Assembly (NCBI RefSeq): GCF_000177675.1 | Contig: NZ_ADGX01000006.1 | Span: 39,306 to 103,305 of the forward strand | DNA from: Parafrankia sp. EUN1f | Lineage (GTDB): Bacteria; Actinomycetota; Actinomycetes; Frankiales; Frankiaceae | Direction of reading: 5' to 3' | Length of the DNA stretch: 64,000 nucleotides | Shown here: piece by piece, positions 16,851 through 26,704 of the stretch | How positions within the stretch are numbered: position 1 is the first letter of the stretch | Layout: every line of letters begins with the position of its first letter | The notes under the pieces: generated by a model | Seen by the model: only the letters and a program-made list of their open reading frames with translations | Database searches by the model: none | What the model was told of the DNA's origin: nothing | Program-made: the position numbers and the translations under genes

Positions 16851-19595
16851 ATGACGAGTACGGCGGCTGTTCCGGGCGGAGAAGGAACCGGGGAGACGAG
16901 GACCCTCGACCCCGGTCGCGAGCACCGTCCGGAACCGCCGCCGTCGGCCGCCGCGATGCGCCGCGCGCTGCGGCGCGCGCGCGACGGTGCCACCCTGGAC
17001 GTCACCGAGGCGGCGATTCTGCTCGCCGCCCGCGGCACCGACCTCGTTGATCTGTGCGCCTCGGCGGCCAGGGTGCGTGACGCGGGGCTCGCGTCCGCGG
17101 GCCGCCCCGGGGTGGTCACCTATTCGCCCAAGGTCTTCATCCCGCTGACCCGGCTGTGCCGGGACCGCTGCCATTACTGCACCTTCGCGACCGTTCCGCA
17201 CCGGCTGCCGGCGCCATACCTCACGGTTGACGAGGTGCTCGACATCGCCCGCGCCGGGGCTCGGGCCGGGTGCGCCGAGGCGCTGTTCACCCTCGGTGAC
17301 CGACCCGAGGACAGATGGCCCGCCGCCCGCGAGTGGCTCGACGCCCACGGCTACGACTCCACCCTGGGCTACCTGCGTGCGGTGGCGATCGCGGTCCTGG
17401 AGGAGACCGGTCTGCTCCCGCATCTCAACCCCGGGGTGCTGAGCTGGGCGGAGCTGGCACGCCTCAAGCCGGTCGCGCCGTCCATGGGAATGATGCTGGA
17501 AACCACCGCCACGCGGCTGTGGTCGACCCCTGGCGAGGCGCACCACGGCTCGCCCGACAAGGACCCGGCGGTGCGCCTGCGGGTGCTGGCGGACGCCGGC
17601 CGGCTGTCGATCCCCTTCACCACCGGGCTGTTGCTGGGCATCGGCGAGACCCTCACCGAACGCGCCGAGACGATCTTCGCGCTGCGTGGCCTGGACCGCG
17701 AGTACGGCTCCATCCAGGAGGTGATCGTCCAGAACTTCCGCGCGAAGGACGACACCGCGATGCGTGGCGAGCCGGACGTCGGGGCGGCGGAGCTCGCGGC
17801 GGCCGTTGCGGTGACCCGAATGGTGCTCGGCCCGCGGATGCGGGTGCAGGCGCCGCCCAACCTCATCGACACCGACGAGTGCGCCCTGCTGCTCTCGGCC
17901 GGGCTCGACGACTGGGGTGGGGTGTCACCCGTCACTCCGGATCACGTCAACCCGGAGCGGCCCTGGCCCGATCTGGACGTGCTGCGGACCGTGACCGAGG
18001 CGGCCGGGTTCACGCTGCGCGCGCGGCTGACCGTCCATCCCACCCATCTGGACGAGCCGTGGATTGACCCGCGCCTGACCGGGCACGTGGCGGCGCTGGC
18101 TGGCCCGGACGGACTGCTCGCCCCGCAGGCGTGTGCCACCGGGCGTCCCTGGCAGGAGCCGGACGGTGGCCTGGCCGACAGCGGCCGCACCGACCTGCAC
18201 ACCGCGGTGGACACGGAGGGCCGGCGTACCGCCGCGCGCTCCGACTTCGACTCGGTGTACGGCGACTGGGCTGGTCTGCGTGACCAGGTGCGCGCCGCGG
18301 GCACCGGCGTGGACGGCGTGTACGGCTCGGGTTCCCGGGCCGGGGCCGCGATGCCGGCGGGCCCCGACGGATCGGCGATGCCGGCGGGCTTCGACGGATC
18401 ACCGCCGGCCACCGCGGTGCCCGGCCAGCTCTCCCGAGCGGAGCCGGAGGTGCTCGCCGCACTGCGCCGGGCGCGTACCGACCCGGCCGGCATCACCGAC
18501 GCCGAGGCCCTCGTGCTGTTCGGCGCGACCGGCCCGGCTCTGGAGGAGCTGTGCCAGCTCGCGGACGACCTGCGCCGCGACGTGGTCGGCGACGACGTGA
18601 CCTACGTGGTGAACCGCAACATCAACTTCACCAATGTCTGCTACACGGGCTGCCGGTTCTGCGCCTTCGCCCAGCGGCGCGGTGACGCCGACGCCTACAC
18701 GCTGTCGCTGGAGGAGGTGGCCTCCCGGGTCCAGGAGGCCTGGTCGGTGGGAGCCACCGAGGTCTGCGTCCAGGGCGGCATCCATCCCGACCTGCCGGGA
18801 ACCGCGTACTTCGAGCTGGCCCGGGAGATCAAGAAGGCCGTCCCGGAGCTGCACCTGCACGCGTTCTCGCCGATGGAGGTCATGAACGGCGTCAGCCGTA
18901 GCGGCCTGTCGGTGCAGGAGTGGCTCACGGCCGCCCGGGAGGCCGGCCTCGACAGCATCCCCGGCACCGCCGCGGAGATCCTCGACGACGAGGTCCGCTG
19001 GGTTCTGACCAAGGGCAAGCTGCCGACGGCCGCCTGGATCGAGGTGATCACCACCGCACACCGGGTGGGCCTGCGGTCGTCGGCGACGATGATGTACGGC
19101 CACGTCGACACGCCCGCGCACTGGGTGGCCCACCTGCGGTTGCTGCGCCGCATCCAGGAGGAGACGGGCGGGTTCACGGAGTTCGTCGGGCTGCCGTTCG
19201 TGCACCACAGCTCGCCGATCTACCTGGCCGGGGTAGCCCGGCCCGGCCCCACCGTTCAGGAGAACCGGGCGGTGCACGCGATGGCCCGGATCCTGTTGCA
19301 CGGAGCGATCGCCAACATCCAGTGCTCGTGGGTGAAGCTCGGGACCGACGGCTGCGCGCAGGTGCTCGCGGGTGGGGTCAACGACCTCGGGGGCACACTG
19401 ATGGAGGAGACCATTAGTCGAATGGCGGGCTCCCAGCATGGCTCTCGACGCTCCATCGCGGAGCTGGAGGAGATCGCCGCGGCCGCCGGCCGGCCCGCTC
19501 GGCAGCGGACCACTACCTACGGTGTGGTCTCCTCGGAACGCCTTGCGGCCGCACGTGGTGACGCTGCGCGCACCATGCTCGCGATCGTGACCTGA
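16851..19595 (+). CDS. fbiC: FO synthase, CofG-CofH fusion (FbiC)
   Basis: FbiC makes the deazaflavin FO, the chromophore of F420, from tyrosine and a ribityl-uracil precursor using two radical-SAM centres. The 914 residues hold both halves. The CofG half has CRDRCHYC (Cys103, Cys107, Cys110) after [12 protein letters not shown], and [13 protein letters not shown]. The CofH half has CYTGCRFC (Cys597, Cys601, Cys604) after [11 protein letters not shown], then [10 protein letters not shown] and [10 protein letters not shown] linker at about 480-530 is rich in Gly/Ala/Pro with a repeated AMPAG[PF]DGS unit. In mycobacteria fbiC is far from fbiAB; here it is divergent from them within 1.4 kb. The ATG has GGGTGAG upstream. 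Confidence 0.96.
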   Translation: MTSTAAVPGGEGTGETRTLDPGREHRPEPPPSAAAMRRALRRARDGATLDVTEAAILLAARGTDLVDLCASAARVRDAGLASAGRPGVVTYSPKVFIPLTRLCRDRCHYCTFATVPHRLPAPYLTVDEVLDIARAGARAGCAEALFTLGDRPEDRWPAAREWLDAHGYDSTLGYLRAVAIAVLEETGLLPHLNPGVLSWAELARLKPVAPSMGMMLETTATRLWSTPGEAHHGSPDKDPAVRLRVLADAGRLSIPFTTGLLLGIGETLTERAETIFALRGLDREYGSIQEVIVQNFRAKDDTAMRGEPDVGAAELAAAVAVTRMVLGPRMRVQAPPNLIDTDECALLLSAGLDDWGGVSPVTPDHVNPERPWPDLDVLRTVTEAAGFTLRARLTVHPTHLDEPWIDPRLTGHVAALAGPDGLLAPQACATGRPWQEPDGGLADSGRTDLHTAVDTEGRRTAARSDFDSVYGDWAGLRDQVRAAGTGVDGVYGSGSRAGAAMPAGPDGSAMPAGFDGSPPATAVPGQLSRAEPEVLAALRRARTDPAGITDAEALVLFGATGPALEELCQLADDLRRDVVGDDVTYVVNRNINFTNVCYTGCRFCAFAQRRGDADAYTLSLEEVASRVQEAWSVGATEVCVQGGIHPDLPGTAYFELAREIKKAVPELHLHAFSPMEVMNGVSRSGLSVQEWLTAAREAGLDSIPGTAAEILDDEVRWVLTKGKLPTAAWIEVITTAHRVGLRSSATMMYGHVDTPAHWVAHLRLLRRIQEETGGFTEFVGLPFVHHSSPIYLAGVARPGPTVQENRAVHAMARILLHGAIANIQCSWVKLGTDGCAQVLAGGVNDLGGTLMEETISRMAGSQHGSRRSIAELEEIAAAAGRPARQRTTTYGVVSSERLAAARGDAARTMLAIVT

Positions 19596-20041
19596 GGAGC
19601 GTCACAGCTCGTTCGTGTCACTACTCTATGTGACCGACGTCTCGATGGCTCGTCGTCGGTGCTGGTGATCGGTGTAAGTTCGGGTTGGATGTCCGGATAT
19701 TTCGGCGTCCGATATGGGGGAGTTCGCCCTCAGGGCTGAGATCGAACATCGCGCCCCCGCCTCTCGAATTGTCACTCTCCGTAGTAGAGCGCTGGTCAAC
19801 GGGGACCCTCTGTGACGGGCCCTAGTGACTGTGAGCTATGGTCTCATCGCTGGTTGTAGAAGATGTTGCGTCGGTGGGGTTGACGCGGCCAAGTCTGGCG
19901 CGTGTAATTACCGGCGTGTCATTCCCCCCGTCGGCGGGGCTCGTGAGGTAAAGCGAGGTCCAGTCGGTGTGGATCCAAGGCACCGCGCGCCGGCGTCCGG
20001 GGGGTGGCCGACCGCACCGCGACGGGTCTGGAGGAGTCCAT
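19596..20041. other. Intergenic region upstream of whiB
   Basis: 446 nt between fbiC and whiB on the same strand. It holds the promoter-like sequence listed at 19880-19908. No small ORF is convincing. Confidence 0.4.
19880..19908 (+). promoter_or_regulatory. Housekeeping-sigma-like promoter for whiB
   Basis: TTGACG (19880-19885) and TGTAAT (19903-19908) are separated by exactly 17 nt. Each hexamer differs from the consensus at one position. The site lies about 135 nt before the whiB start, leaving room for a leader. Predicted from sequence only. Confidence 0.5.
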
Positions 20042-20710
20042 ATGGAGCACGCCGACGCGGGCGTCCACACTGTTCTGGCGGACGTCGAGCGTCCCGCTCA
20101 GTACCACCACGGGCCGGGGGAGGAGGCCGCGCACGCGGCCGCGCCACTGCCTGTCCCCGCGCCACTGCCTGTCCCTGTTGTTCCCGCGTCCGCCGCGTTG
20201 GCCGGCACCGGGCCGCACCCGATCCCGGTGACACCGAATGCCACCGTCGTCGCGCCGCCGGCCATGCCCGGTCTCGGCCGGCAGGAGCTGGTCGGGTCCG
20301 GCCACGGCACCGCTGTCGACGACCTCGACGACAGCGATCTGGACGAGGACGACGACGAGGATGACGAGGACGACGACGAGGGCGGCATCCTCGTCGGTCC
20401 GGGCGACGTGCGCCTGACCCAGGTGGACGGGCCGTTGGCCGAATCCCTCGCCCAGGTCATCGACATCGGCTTCGGTGATCTGCTCGGCGAGGTGATGGAG
20501 TGGCAGGAGCGGGCACTGTGCGCGCAGACCGATCCGGAGGCGTTCTTCCCTGAGAAGGGCGGTTCGACCCGGGAGGCGAAACGCATCTGCTCCGGCTGCG
20601 AGGTCCGCATCGAGTGCCTCGAGTACGCCTTGGAGAACGACGAGCGTTTCGGTATCTGGGGGGGCATGTCCGAACGGGAACGGCGCAAGCAGCGCCGGCG
20701 AGCCGTCTGA
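20042..20710 (+). CDS. whiB: WhiB-family iron-sulfur regulator with long acidic N-terminal extension (WhiB2/WhmD-like)
   Basis: WhiB proteins bind a 4Fe-4S cluster and control transcription through the main sigma factor; WhiB2/WhmD-type members act in division and sporulation. The cluster ligands are Cys160, Cys183, Cys186 and Cys192 (LCAQTDPEAFFP, ICSGCEVRIECLEY). They are followed by the turn FGIWGGMSERERR and basic tail KQRRRAV. The protein is 222 residues, while typical members are 80-130. The extra N-terminus is low in complexity and includes a run of about 20 Asp/Glu near residues 97-118. ATG 20042 follows GGAGGAG with good spacing. In mycobacteria whiB2 also lies next to fbiA-fbiB, so orthology is likely. 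Confidence 0.92.
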   Translation: MEHADAGVHTVLADVERPAQYHHGPGEEAAHAAAPLPVPAPLPVPVVPASAALAGTGPHPIPVTPNATVVAPPAMPGLGRQELVGSGHGTAVDDLDDSDLDEDDDEDDEDDDEGGILVGPGDVRLTQVDGPLAESLAQVIDIGFGDLLGEVMEWQERALCAQTDPEAFFPEKGGSTREAKRICSGCEVRIECLEYALENDERFGIWGGMSERERRKQRRRAV

Positions 20711-20737
20711 CGGCGGATCACACCGACGGCGCCCGCG

Positions 20738-23700
20738 ATGACGACACCAACGCGGGGCGCCGATCGGGATCCGTGGGCGGTTCGTCCGCGAGATGCGGTT
20801 CGTTCTGGCCAGCAGGTCATCGGGATCGTCGTCACGCGCCACGGCGATCCAGGCCATTCGAGCGACCCGGCGGGTGACCCGGGTGATCCGGGCGGGGCGG
20901 TGGCAGCGCTTGCCACCGCGCTCCGTCCCCCGGAGCGGATCATCGTGGTGCGTCTCGGTGGCCTCGCCATCCCGTCGCAACGCACCTCACAGCCCGTCGG
21001 GCCCGAGCCGCGTCACGAGGTACTGAACCTTCCGAGCACAACGTCGTTCGGCGCCGCCGTCGCCTCCGCCATCTCGCGGGTGGACCGGGCGGGCGACCCC
21101 GACGTCTTCTACTGGCTTCTCCACGATGGCGCCGTGCCTGCGCACGACGCGCTGGACCGCCTGCTCACCTACGCCCGGGTCGACCGGAGCGCCGCGGTGC
21201 TGGGCCCCAGCCTGCACGCGGCCTCCGATAACGGCGCCCCACAGGTGGCGGGTTCCCAGCCGGCGGCCGGCTCCCCGGGGGCGACCGGCGTCCCGCTCGA
21301 GGCCGGCGTGACCGTCGACCGGGCGGGGCGGCGCGTCACGCGAGGTGCGACCGGCCGGCACGACGCCGTGCGGGATGTGCTGGCGGTCTCCTGCACGGGA
21401 ATGCTGATCCGGGCCGCGGCCTGGGAGCGGCTCGGTGGGCTCGCCGTCGATCTCACCGCAGGCCTCGACCTCGACCTGGGCGTGCGCGCGGCGAGGGCAG
21501 GCCTGCGGGTGGTGGCGGTCCCCCGGGCCGTGGTGGCGATCAGACCGACGGCCCGGGTCGACATCCCGCTGCTTCCCCGGCTCGACGAGCGGGCCGAGCG
21601 GGCCGAGCGGGCCGGGCACGCCGGGAGCGTGCGGGCCGGCGGGGCGGCCAGATCCGACCAGGCGGCCCTCGACCGGGCCGCGAGAGCCGCTGGTATGCGG
21701 GTGCGGCTGGCGCTCACCGCCGCCCCGCTGCTGCCGTGCGCGTTGATCGCGCTTGGCGTCGCCGGGGCTGCCCGCGCCTGCGCGCGGCTGTCGCACCGGG
21801 GCGGCCGCTGGCACGCAGCGGTGGCCGAGATGTGGGTGGTGACCGCTGTCCTCGCCCGGCCGTGGAGGCTGGCACGGCTGCGGCGCCGGGCGGGCCGTCG
21901 CGCGGTGGTCCCGCGCCGGGTGGTGCGGGAGCTGCTCCCGCACCGCCCCACGGACGCCGGCCTCGACCTCGATTCCGATACCGGTGCCGATCCCGATCCG
22001 GACGGCGGCCTGGCCGCCGGCGTCGACGTCGGCGTGCGGGCCGGTCTGGCCGTGCGGGGCCGGGTCGGCGCCCGGAACGCGACCCCGCCCCGGGCCTTCG
22101 CGGCGCTGACGGCGGTGCTCCTCGCGGCCGGAGCAGCCGCGGTGCGCCGGCTGCCCGCGGACCTGGTCGGTGGCGGAGTGCCGATGCCCCGCACCGCGGG
22201 CGATCTGTGGTCCATCGTGTGGTCTGGTTGGCACGACGTGGCAGGCGGGGCACTCGGCTGGGCGGGTCCGGCTCCGCCCTGGACGCCCGGGCTCGCCCTG
22301 CTGGCCTCCATCGTGGCTCCGGCCGGCCTGGACGTCCCCGCCCTCTGTTCGGTCCTGCTCGCGCTGGCCCCCGCGGTGGCCGCGTCGAGCACCTACCTTG
22401 CGTCGGCCCGCGTCACCGGCTCGGCGCGAGTGCGGGTCGGCCTTGCGGCGTTGTACGCAGTCTCCCCGCCGATGGTGGAGTCGGTGGTGGCCGGCCGGCT
22501 CGAGACCGCCGTGGCGCTGGCCGTGCTCCCCACCGTGCTGGCGGCCGGCGACCAGGTGCTGCGCGGTCAGCACCGGCCGGTCTGGTTCGGCGACTGGCCG
22601 GCGTGGCGTCTCGCGGTGGGGCTCGCCGTTGTCGTGGCCTGTGCGCCGCTGCTGGCGATTATCGCGCTGGTGGGCCTTCCGGTGGCCTTCTGGGCGTCCC
22701 GCCGGGCCGGGCGCCGGGCGCCCCGAGGTGCGCGCAGCCCTGGTGCGGCCGGCTGGTCGACGGCCCCGCTCGCCATGGGCCTGCCCAGCCTGCTCTGCGT
22801 GCTGTCTGTCGGGATGCTCCCCCTGGTGCCCGCCGCGGTCGCGGGTCGTCCCGGCCTGTGGGCGGCGGTGGGGCTCGCACAGCTGTCCGGCTCCGAACGG
22901 ACCGGCCTCATCGCCGGCGCACCCGGTGATGAGGCCCGCGCGACCACCCTGTGGCTTTTTGTGGTCCTCTGCGTCCTGCTCATCGGGTTGTCGCGGCTGC
23001 GCGCCACACGCCTCCGCACAGGCACGGGCTCGGGCAGGGGCTCACGCACGGGCCCGAGCACGGGAGCGGGCCCGAGCCCGGGCACGGCCCGGGGCAGCGG
23101 GAGGAACGGGGCGGTCGGCTGGGCACTCGCCGGCGCCGGCCTGCTCGAGGTGGCCCTTGCCGTGCCCCTCGCTCACGCCTCGCCGGACGCGGCGTCCCCG
23201 CCCATGGCCACGGCCGCGAGTGCGCTGGCTGGTGTCTGGGTGGGCCCGCAGTACGGCCTCGCCTGTGCCGGCCTGCTGATCGTCATCGGTGTGGCCCGGA
23301 TGTCCGGGCCCACGGCCGGTCGTCCGGTGACCGAGGGCCGCGCCGAGGAGGCCGCCGGCCGGCCGGCGGCGGGCCGGCGTTCGTGGGGCGCGCGCGGTGC
23401 CTCGCTGGTAGCCGGTCTCCTCACTGTCGTCGCGGTGCCCGCGTTCGCCGTAGGCTTCCTCGTCGCGCCGGCGACGGAACGGCCGGACGACGCCCTGGCC
23501 CGCTCCATCGCCGGCCTGACCAGGACGGGCGGAACCGGCGCCCGAGTGCTGGTACTACGCGGCACACCCCCGGATCGGGCCAGCTACACGCTCGCGACGC
23601 AGGATGGCCCGAGCTTTCCGCAGGCCTCCCCGTACCGCGCTTCGAACGCCTCGGGCGCGCTGGCCCGCCTCGTCGCGGATCTGTCAGCCGGCGTCCCGGA

Positions 23701-24343
23701 CGCCGCTGACGGTCTGGCTGCGTTCGGCGTCGTCGCGGTCGTCACCCCCGAGGACGCAGACCCGTCGCTGCTCGCGGCGCTCGACGCCGTGAGCGGCCTG
23801 TGGCGTGACCGGCTCGGTGCCGGCGTCCTGGTCTGGCGGCCAGTGGACCCCGCGACCGGTGAGAACCAGCCCGCCGCGCTCGTGCGGCTTGTCCGGGGCG
23901 GCGCCGGGCCGTCCGCAGGGCACCCGGCGACCGAGCAGCGGCGCGTGGGCGCGGCCCTGGACGGATTCGGGCCGACCGTGGCCGGACTCGCCGGCACGGC
24001 GCGGCTCCCGGCCGGCACGGCGGGCCGCCGCGTGGTCCTCGCCGAGCCCGCCGACCCGGGATGGCGGGCGACCCTGGACGGTCGGCAGCTACCCGCCGCC
24101 GTGGCGTCGGGCTGGGCACAGGCCTTCGACCTCCCGGAAGGCGGCGGCCTGCTGCGGATCTCCTACGACCACGGCCGGCACCGGGACGCAGTGCTCGCCA
24201 CCGCCGTGGCCGCGGGAACCGTGCTGACCGTGGGCGCCCTGGCCGCCCTCACGGGGCGCGTGCCGACCAGGCGCGGCCGGCGCCGGCCCCCGACTCGACA
24301 GCAGTCTCCGGTGCGGTGGGGAGGGCCTCGCGATGCGGCCTGA
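20738..24343 (+). CDS. Large GT2-type glycosyltransferase membrane protein
   Basis: 1201 residues. The first 280 look like a GT2 domain (VIGIVVTRHGDP, FYWLLHDGAVPAHDALDRLL, VLAVSCTGMLIRAAAWERLGGL, GVRAARAGLRVVAVPRAVV). The position of the usual first Asp motif reads HDG, so activity is uncertain. After it come many hydrophobic helices (about 340-930) separated by Arg/Gly/Ala-rich loops. A periplasmic-type C-terminal region (940-1170) and a last membrane helix complete it. Such GT2-membrane proteins sit beside whiB and a DUF5719 gene in other actinobacteria and are thought to act on envelope glycans. The gene starts 28 nt after whiB and overlaps the DUF5719 gene by 11 nt, so the three probably form an operon. 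Confidence 0.82.
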   Translation: MTTPTRGADRDPWAVRPRDAVRSGQQVIGIVVTRHGDPGHSSDPAGDPGDPGGAVAALATALRPPERIIVVRLGGLAIPSQRTSQPVGPEPRHEVLNLPSTTSFGAAVASAISRVDRAGDPDVFYWLLHDGAVPAHDALDRLLTYARVDRSAAVLGPSLHAASDNGAPQVAGSQPAAGSPGATGVPLEAGVTVDRAGRRVTRGATGRHDAVRDVLAVSCTGMLIRAAAWERLGGLAVDLTAGLDLDLGVRAARAGLRVVAVPRAVVAIRPTARVDIPLLPRLDERAERAERAGHAGSVRAGGAARSDQAALDRAARAAGMRVRLALTAAPLLPCALIALGVAGAARACARLSHRGGRWHAAVAEMWVVTAVLARPWRLARLRRRAGRRAVVPRRVVRELLPHRPTDAGLDLDSDTGADPDPDGGLAAGVDVGVRAGLAVRGRVGARNATPPRAFAALTAVLLAAGAAAVRRLPADLVGGGVPMPRTAGDLWSIVWSGWHDVAGGALGWAGPAPPWTPGLALLASIVAPAGLDVPALCSVLLALAPAVAASSTYLASARVTGSARVRVGLAALYAVSPPMVESVVAGRLETAVALAVLPTVLAAGDQVLRGQHRPVWFGDWPAWRLAVGLAVVVACAPLLAIIALVGLPVAFWASRRAGRRAPRGARSPGAAGWSTAPLAMGLPSLLCVLSVGMLPLVPAAVAGRPGLWAAVGLAQLSGSERTGLIAGAPGDEARATTLWLFVVLCVLLIGLSRLRATRLRTGTGSGRGSRTGPSTGAGPSPGTARGSGRNGAVGWALAGAGLLEVALAVPLAHASPDAASPPMATAASALAGVWVGPQYGLACAGLLIVIGVARMSGPTAGRPVTEGRAEEAAGRPAAGRRSWGARGASLVAGLLTVVAVPAFAVGFLVAPATERPDDALARSIAGLTRTGGTGARVLVLRGTPPDRASYTLATQDGPSFPQASPYRASNASGALARLVADLSAGVPDAADGLAAFGVVAVVTPEDADPSLLAALDAVSGLWRDRLGAGVLVWRPVDPATGENQPAALVRLVRGGAGPSAGHPATEQRRVGAALDGFGPTVAGLAGTARLPAGTAGRRVVLAEPADPGWRATLDGRQLPAAVASGWAQAFDLPEGGGLLRISYDHGRHRDAVLATAVAAGTVLTVGALAALTGRVPTRRGRRRPPTRQQSPVRWGGPRDAA

Positions 24344-26027
24344 CAACGGTCGATCGAGACGGCGGGTGCCCCGGGCGCTCGCCCCACTCGGTCTGGTCTG
24401 CCTGGCGGCGCTGGGCGCGTCCGTGTTGACGACGGCGGGCACCCGTCCGCCGTCGTCCCAGCCGAAGCCGGTCACCGCCGTCACGCTGCTGTGCCCTGAT
24501 CTGGGCCTGGGTAACCGGGTCGCGCAGATTGTCGATCTGGTGCGCGGGTCGGGGCCGGGAGGGTCGGTCCAGCCGTCCCGTGGCCAGGAGCTGCTCGATG
24601 GCGATCGTCAGCATGACGAGCTGTTGTTCCTTCCACCCACCGACCCGTCCTTCGCCGGTGAGGGCGCTGACAGCGGCGAGAGCGCTGACACCGGCGAGGC
24701 GACTGACATCGGCGAGGCGACCGCCGCCGGCCAGGCGGGCGGCCCGCTACGGCTCGTCGCGGCCGGCCCGGCAGCGGCCGGCCTCACCGCCACGGTGACG
24801 TCACCAGGGGCGGGAGCGGGCCCGCTGCGGGTCCGCTGCGAGCAACCACGCGCGCGGACCTGGTTCGCCGGCCCCTCCACCCTCGCGGGCCGCGATCCCA
24901 TCCTGTATCTGGCAAACCCCGGCCCACGACCCGCGCGGGTGGACGTGGGTGCGGTGTCGTCGAACGGCGCGGCGCCGCGGACGGAGATCACCATCCCGCC
25001 CGGCCGGACGGTCGGGCGGCGCCTCACGGAGTTCGCTCCCGAAGCCGAGACGACCGCCATCGACGTGCAGGCCCGCACGGGACGGGTACTGAGCTGGCTG
25101 GTCGACCGCGCCAGCGGAAGCGGACCACAGCAGGCCACGCCGGTTCCGCCGACTGCCGAACCGGCGGCCAGGGCGTTGGTGGGCGGTCTGCTCACCCCGG
25201 CGGCGACTGCCGGCGGCCCACGGCAGCCGCCGGCGGAGCTGGTGCTCTCAGCCCCGGGCGGGGCGGCGACGGTGCGCGTCACCGTGATCACGAGTACCGG
25301 CGGGCATGTTCCCGTCGGCCTGGAAACGGTGCGGATTCCGGCGTCGACGACGGTGCACCGGCCGGTGGCCCTGCCGTCGGCGACGCCGTCAGCCCTGCTC
25401 GTCGAGTCGGCGGACGGAACCGGTGTCGTCGCGGCGCTTGCGCTGCCCACCGGCACGTCGGTCGGGCCTGCCTGGGTCGCCGCGACCGTGCCTGAGCGTC
25501 CTCGCTGGGACGGCCTGGTCGTCGGGGAGACGGGTGCCGCCGGGCCGACGCCGTCACGGCTCGTCGTCGCGGCGGCACCGGTGCCGAGGTGGACCGCCGG
25601 CGCGCTCGTGCTGGTCGCGCCCGACCGGGCCGCGACGGCCTGGGTGGACGGCAATCGGGTCGAGGTCGGGGCCGGCACGGCGGTCCTGGCGTCGCTGCCC
25701 GCGGACAGGGCCGGTGTCCGGGTGGTCGGCGTGGGCGGGACGCTCGTCGCGACCCAGGTGCTGGGCAACGGCCCGCCGCCCGGCAGTCCGCCAGCTGATG
25801 GCCTGGCGCCAGACGGCCCGGCGACCAGTGGCGCGGCGACCAGTGGCGCGGCGACCAGCGGCGCGGTTCCGATAGCGGTGGGCCCGCCCGTTTCAGGCAG
25901 ACTGCCCGCGCCTGTCCCGCAGACGGTCTCCGCCGTCGTGCCGCTCGCCGGGGCGTGGCGGTTCCGGAGCGGTCCGGCACCGTTGGCCGATCCCGGAGTC
26001 CTCCACCAGCGGAACCTGTCCCGCTGA
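24333..26027 (+). CDS. DUF5719 family secreted/membrane-anchored protein
   Basis: 564 residues with an N-terminal signal or anchor (about 17-36, LAPLGLVCLAALGASVLTT). An extracytoplasmic domain follows, rich in Ala, Gly, Thr and Val. Family-like features are the early CPDLGLG motif, RTWFAGPSTLAGRDPILYLANPGPRPARVDV, and repeated beta-sandwich-like strands (VTVITSTGGHVPVGLETVRIPASTTVHRPV). Its function is not known to me. The gene overlaps the GT2-membrane gene by 11 nt, implying coupled translation and a related role outside the membrane. Small repeats occur near 24,660-24,720 (SGES/TGEA units) and 25,830-25,865 (ATSGA units). Confidence 0.75.
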   Translation: MRPDNGRSRRRVPRALAPLGLVCLAALGASVLTTAGTRPPSSQPKPVTAVTLLCPDLGLGNRVAQIVDLVRGSGPGGSVQPSRGQELLDGDRQHDELLFLPPTDPSFAGEGADSGESADTGEATDIGEATAAGQAGGPLRLVAAGPAAAGLTATVTSPGAGAGPLRVRCEQPRARTWFAGPSTLAGRDPILYLANPGPRPARVDVGAVSSNGAAPRTEITIPPGRTVGRRLTEFAPEAETTAIDVQARTGRVLSWLVDRASGSGPQQATPVPPTAEPAARALVGGLLTPAATAGGPRQPPAELVLSAPGGAATVRVTVITSTGGHVPVGLETVRIPASTTVHRPVALPSATPSALLVESADGTGVVAALALPTGTSVGPAWVAATVPERPRWDGLVVGETGAAGPTPSRLVVAAAPVPRWTAGALVLVAPDRAATAWVDGNRVEVGAGTAVLASLPADRAGVRVVGVGGTLVATQVLGNGPPPGSPPADGLAPDGPATSGAATSGAATSGAVPIAVGPPVSGRLPAPVPQTVSAVVPLAGAWRFRSGPAPLADPGVLHQRNLSR

Positions 26028-26171
26028 TCCGTCCGGGTCAGAACTTTTCGGTCTTCCTCTCGGTTCGGCACACCCAGGGCGCCTGTCGCGAAATCCTGAG
26101 CCGCGGGCTGCCGTTGCTGCCGAGAATTCACACTAATAGCGACAAAAGGGAACGGGGCCACTTGGCAATCC

Positions 26172-26223
26172 GCAAGAAGTGAGGATTTCGGTTGCTGCAG
26201 CAGCCATAGTCCTCACTTCTTGC
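26172..26223. repeat. Long hairpin of the dispersed palindrome family
   Basis: GCAAGAAGTGAGGA (26172-26185) pairs perfectly with TCCTCACTTCTTGC (26210-26223). Inside is a second near-perfect palindrome centred on GCTGCAGC. The stretch GAGGATTTCGGT at 26181-26192 recurs exactly at the 3.57 kb element. Probably a terminator for the DUF5719 transcript. Confidence 0.75.
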
Positions 26224-26278
26224 CCGGCAGCAGTGGCGGCAACGGAAGTCCGAGGCTCGGGATTCTGCGACGGGCTCT

Positions 26279-26400
26279 GGAACGACCAAGATCCTCAGAT
26301 CTTCGAGTCGCGGATTCGTCCTGCCGCTACGGCAGCCGTTGCTGTCGAGCGAGAGTGGAGGATCGTGGTCGCCGGAACGACGAAGATCCTCGGATCTTCG
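26279..26400. repeat. Two related palindromic units about 95 nt apart
   Basis: GGAACGAC begins similar units at 26279 and 26374. The second has GAGGATC (26358-26364) pairing with GATCCTC (26385-26391). It also has CGAAGATCC-TC-GGATCTTCG (26381-26400), a perfect 9-bp stem. The first has AAGATC-CTCA-GATCTT at the matching place. These are diverged copies of one element. Confidence 0.7.
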
Positions 26401-26704
26401 TGCCGCAGCCACTGCTGCCGAGGAGGACCTGACGACCGTGGCCCCAGGGGGCGTGAGCAGAATCCCGAGAATCGGCGAATCCGGGCCACCGGCTTCTCGA
26501 CCGGGCGGCCCGGGTTCATCTGCCAGCGGCGATCTCAGCCACGCCTACCGATTCCCTCCCGATTCCGAATCTTGGTCAGCGTGATTTTTTCGCCAGCTTC
26601 CAGAACCAGAACGCCCGGAATCCTCAATTCGCCAATTTGAGACAGACTCCGGGGCCGCGGCCGGGGCCGCGGCCGGGGACCGGAGGCTGGAACGGTTTCG
26701 CCGG

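Larger units (their letters stand above)
26028..26704. other. 677-nt convergent intergenic region packed with palindromes
   Basis: No gene is supported here; the short frames are interrupted and lack family features. The region ends two convergent genes (DUF5719 and manA). It contains the hairpins listed at 26172-26223 and 26279-26400 and a doubled GGGGCCGCGGCC block near 26651-26678. Confidence 0.6.
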
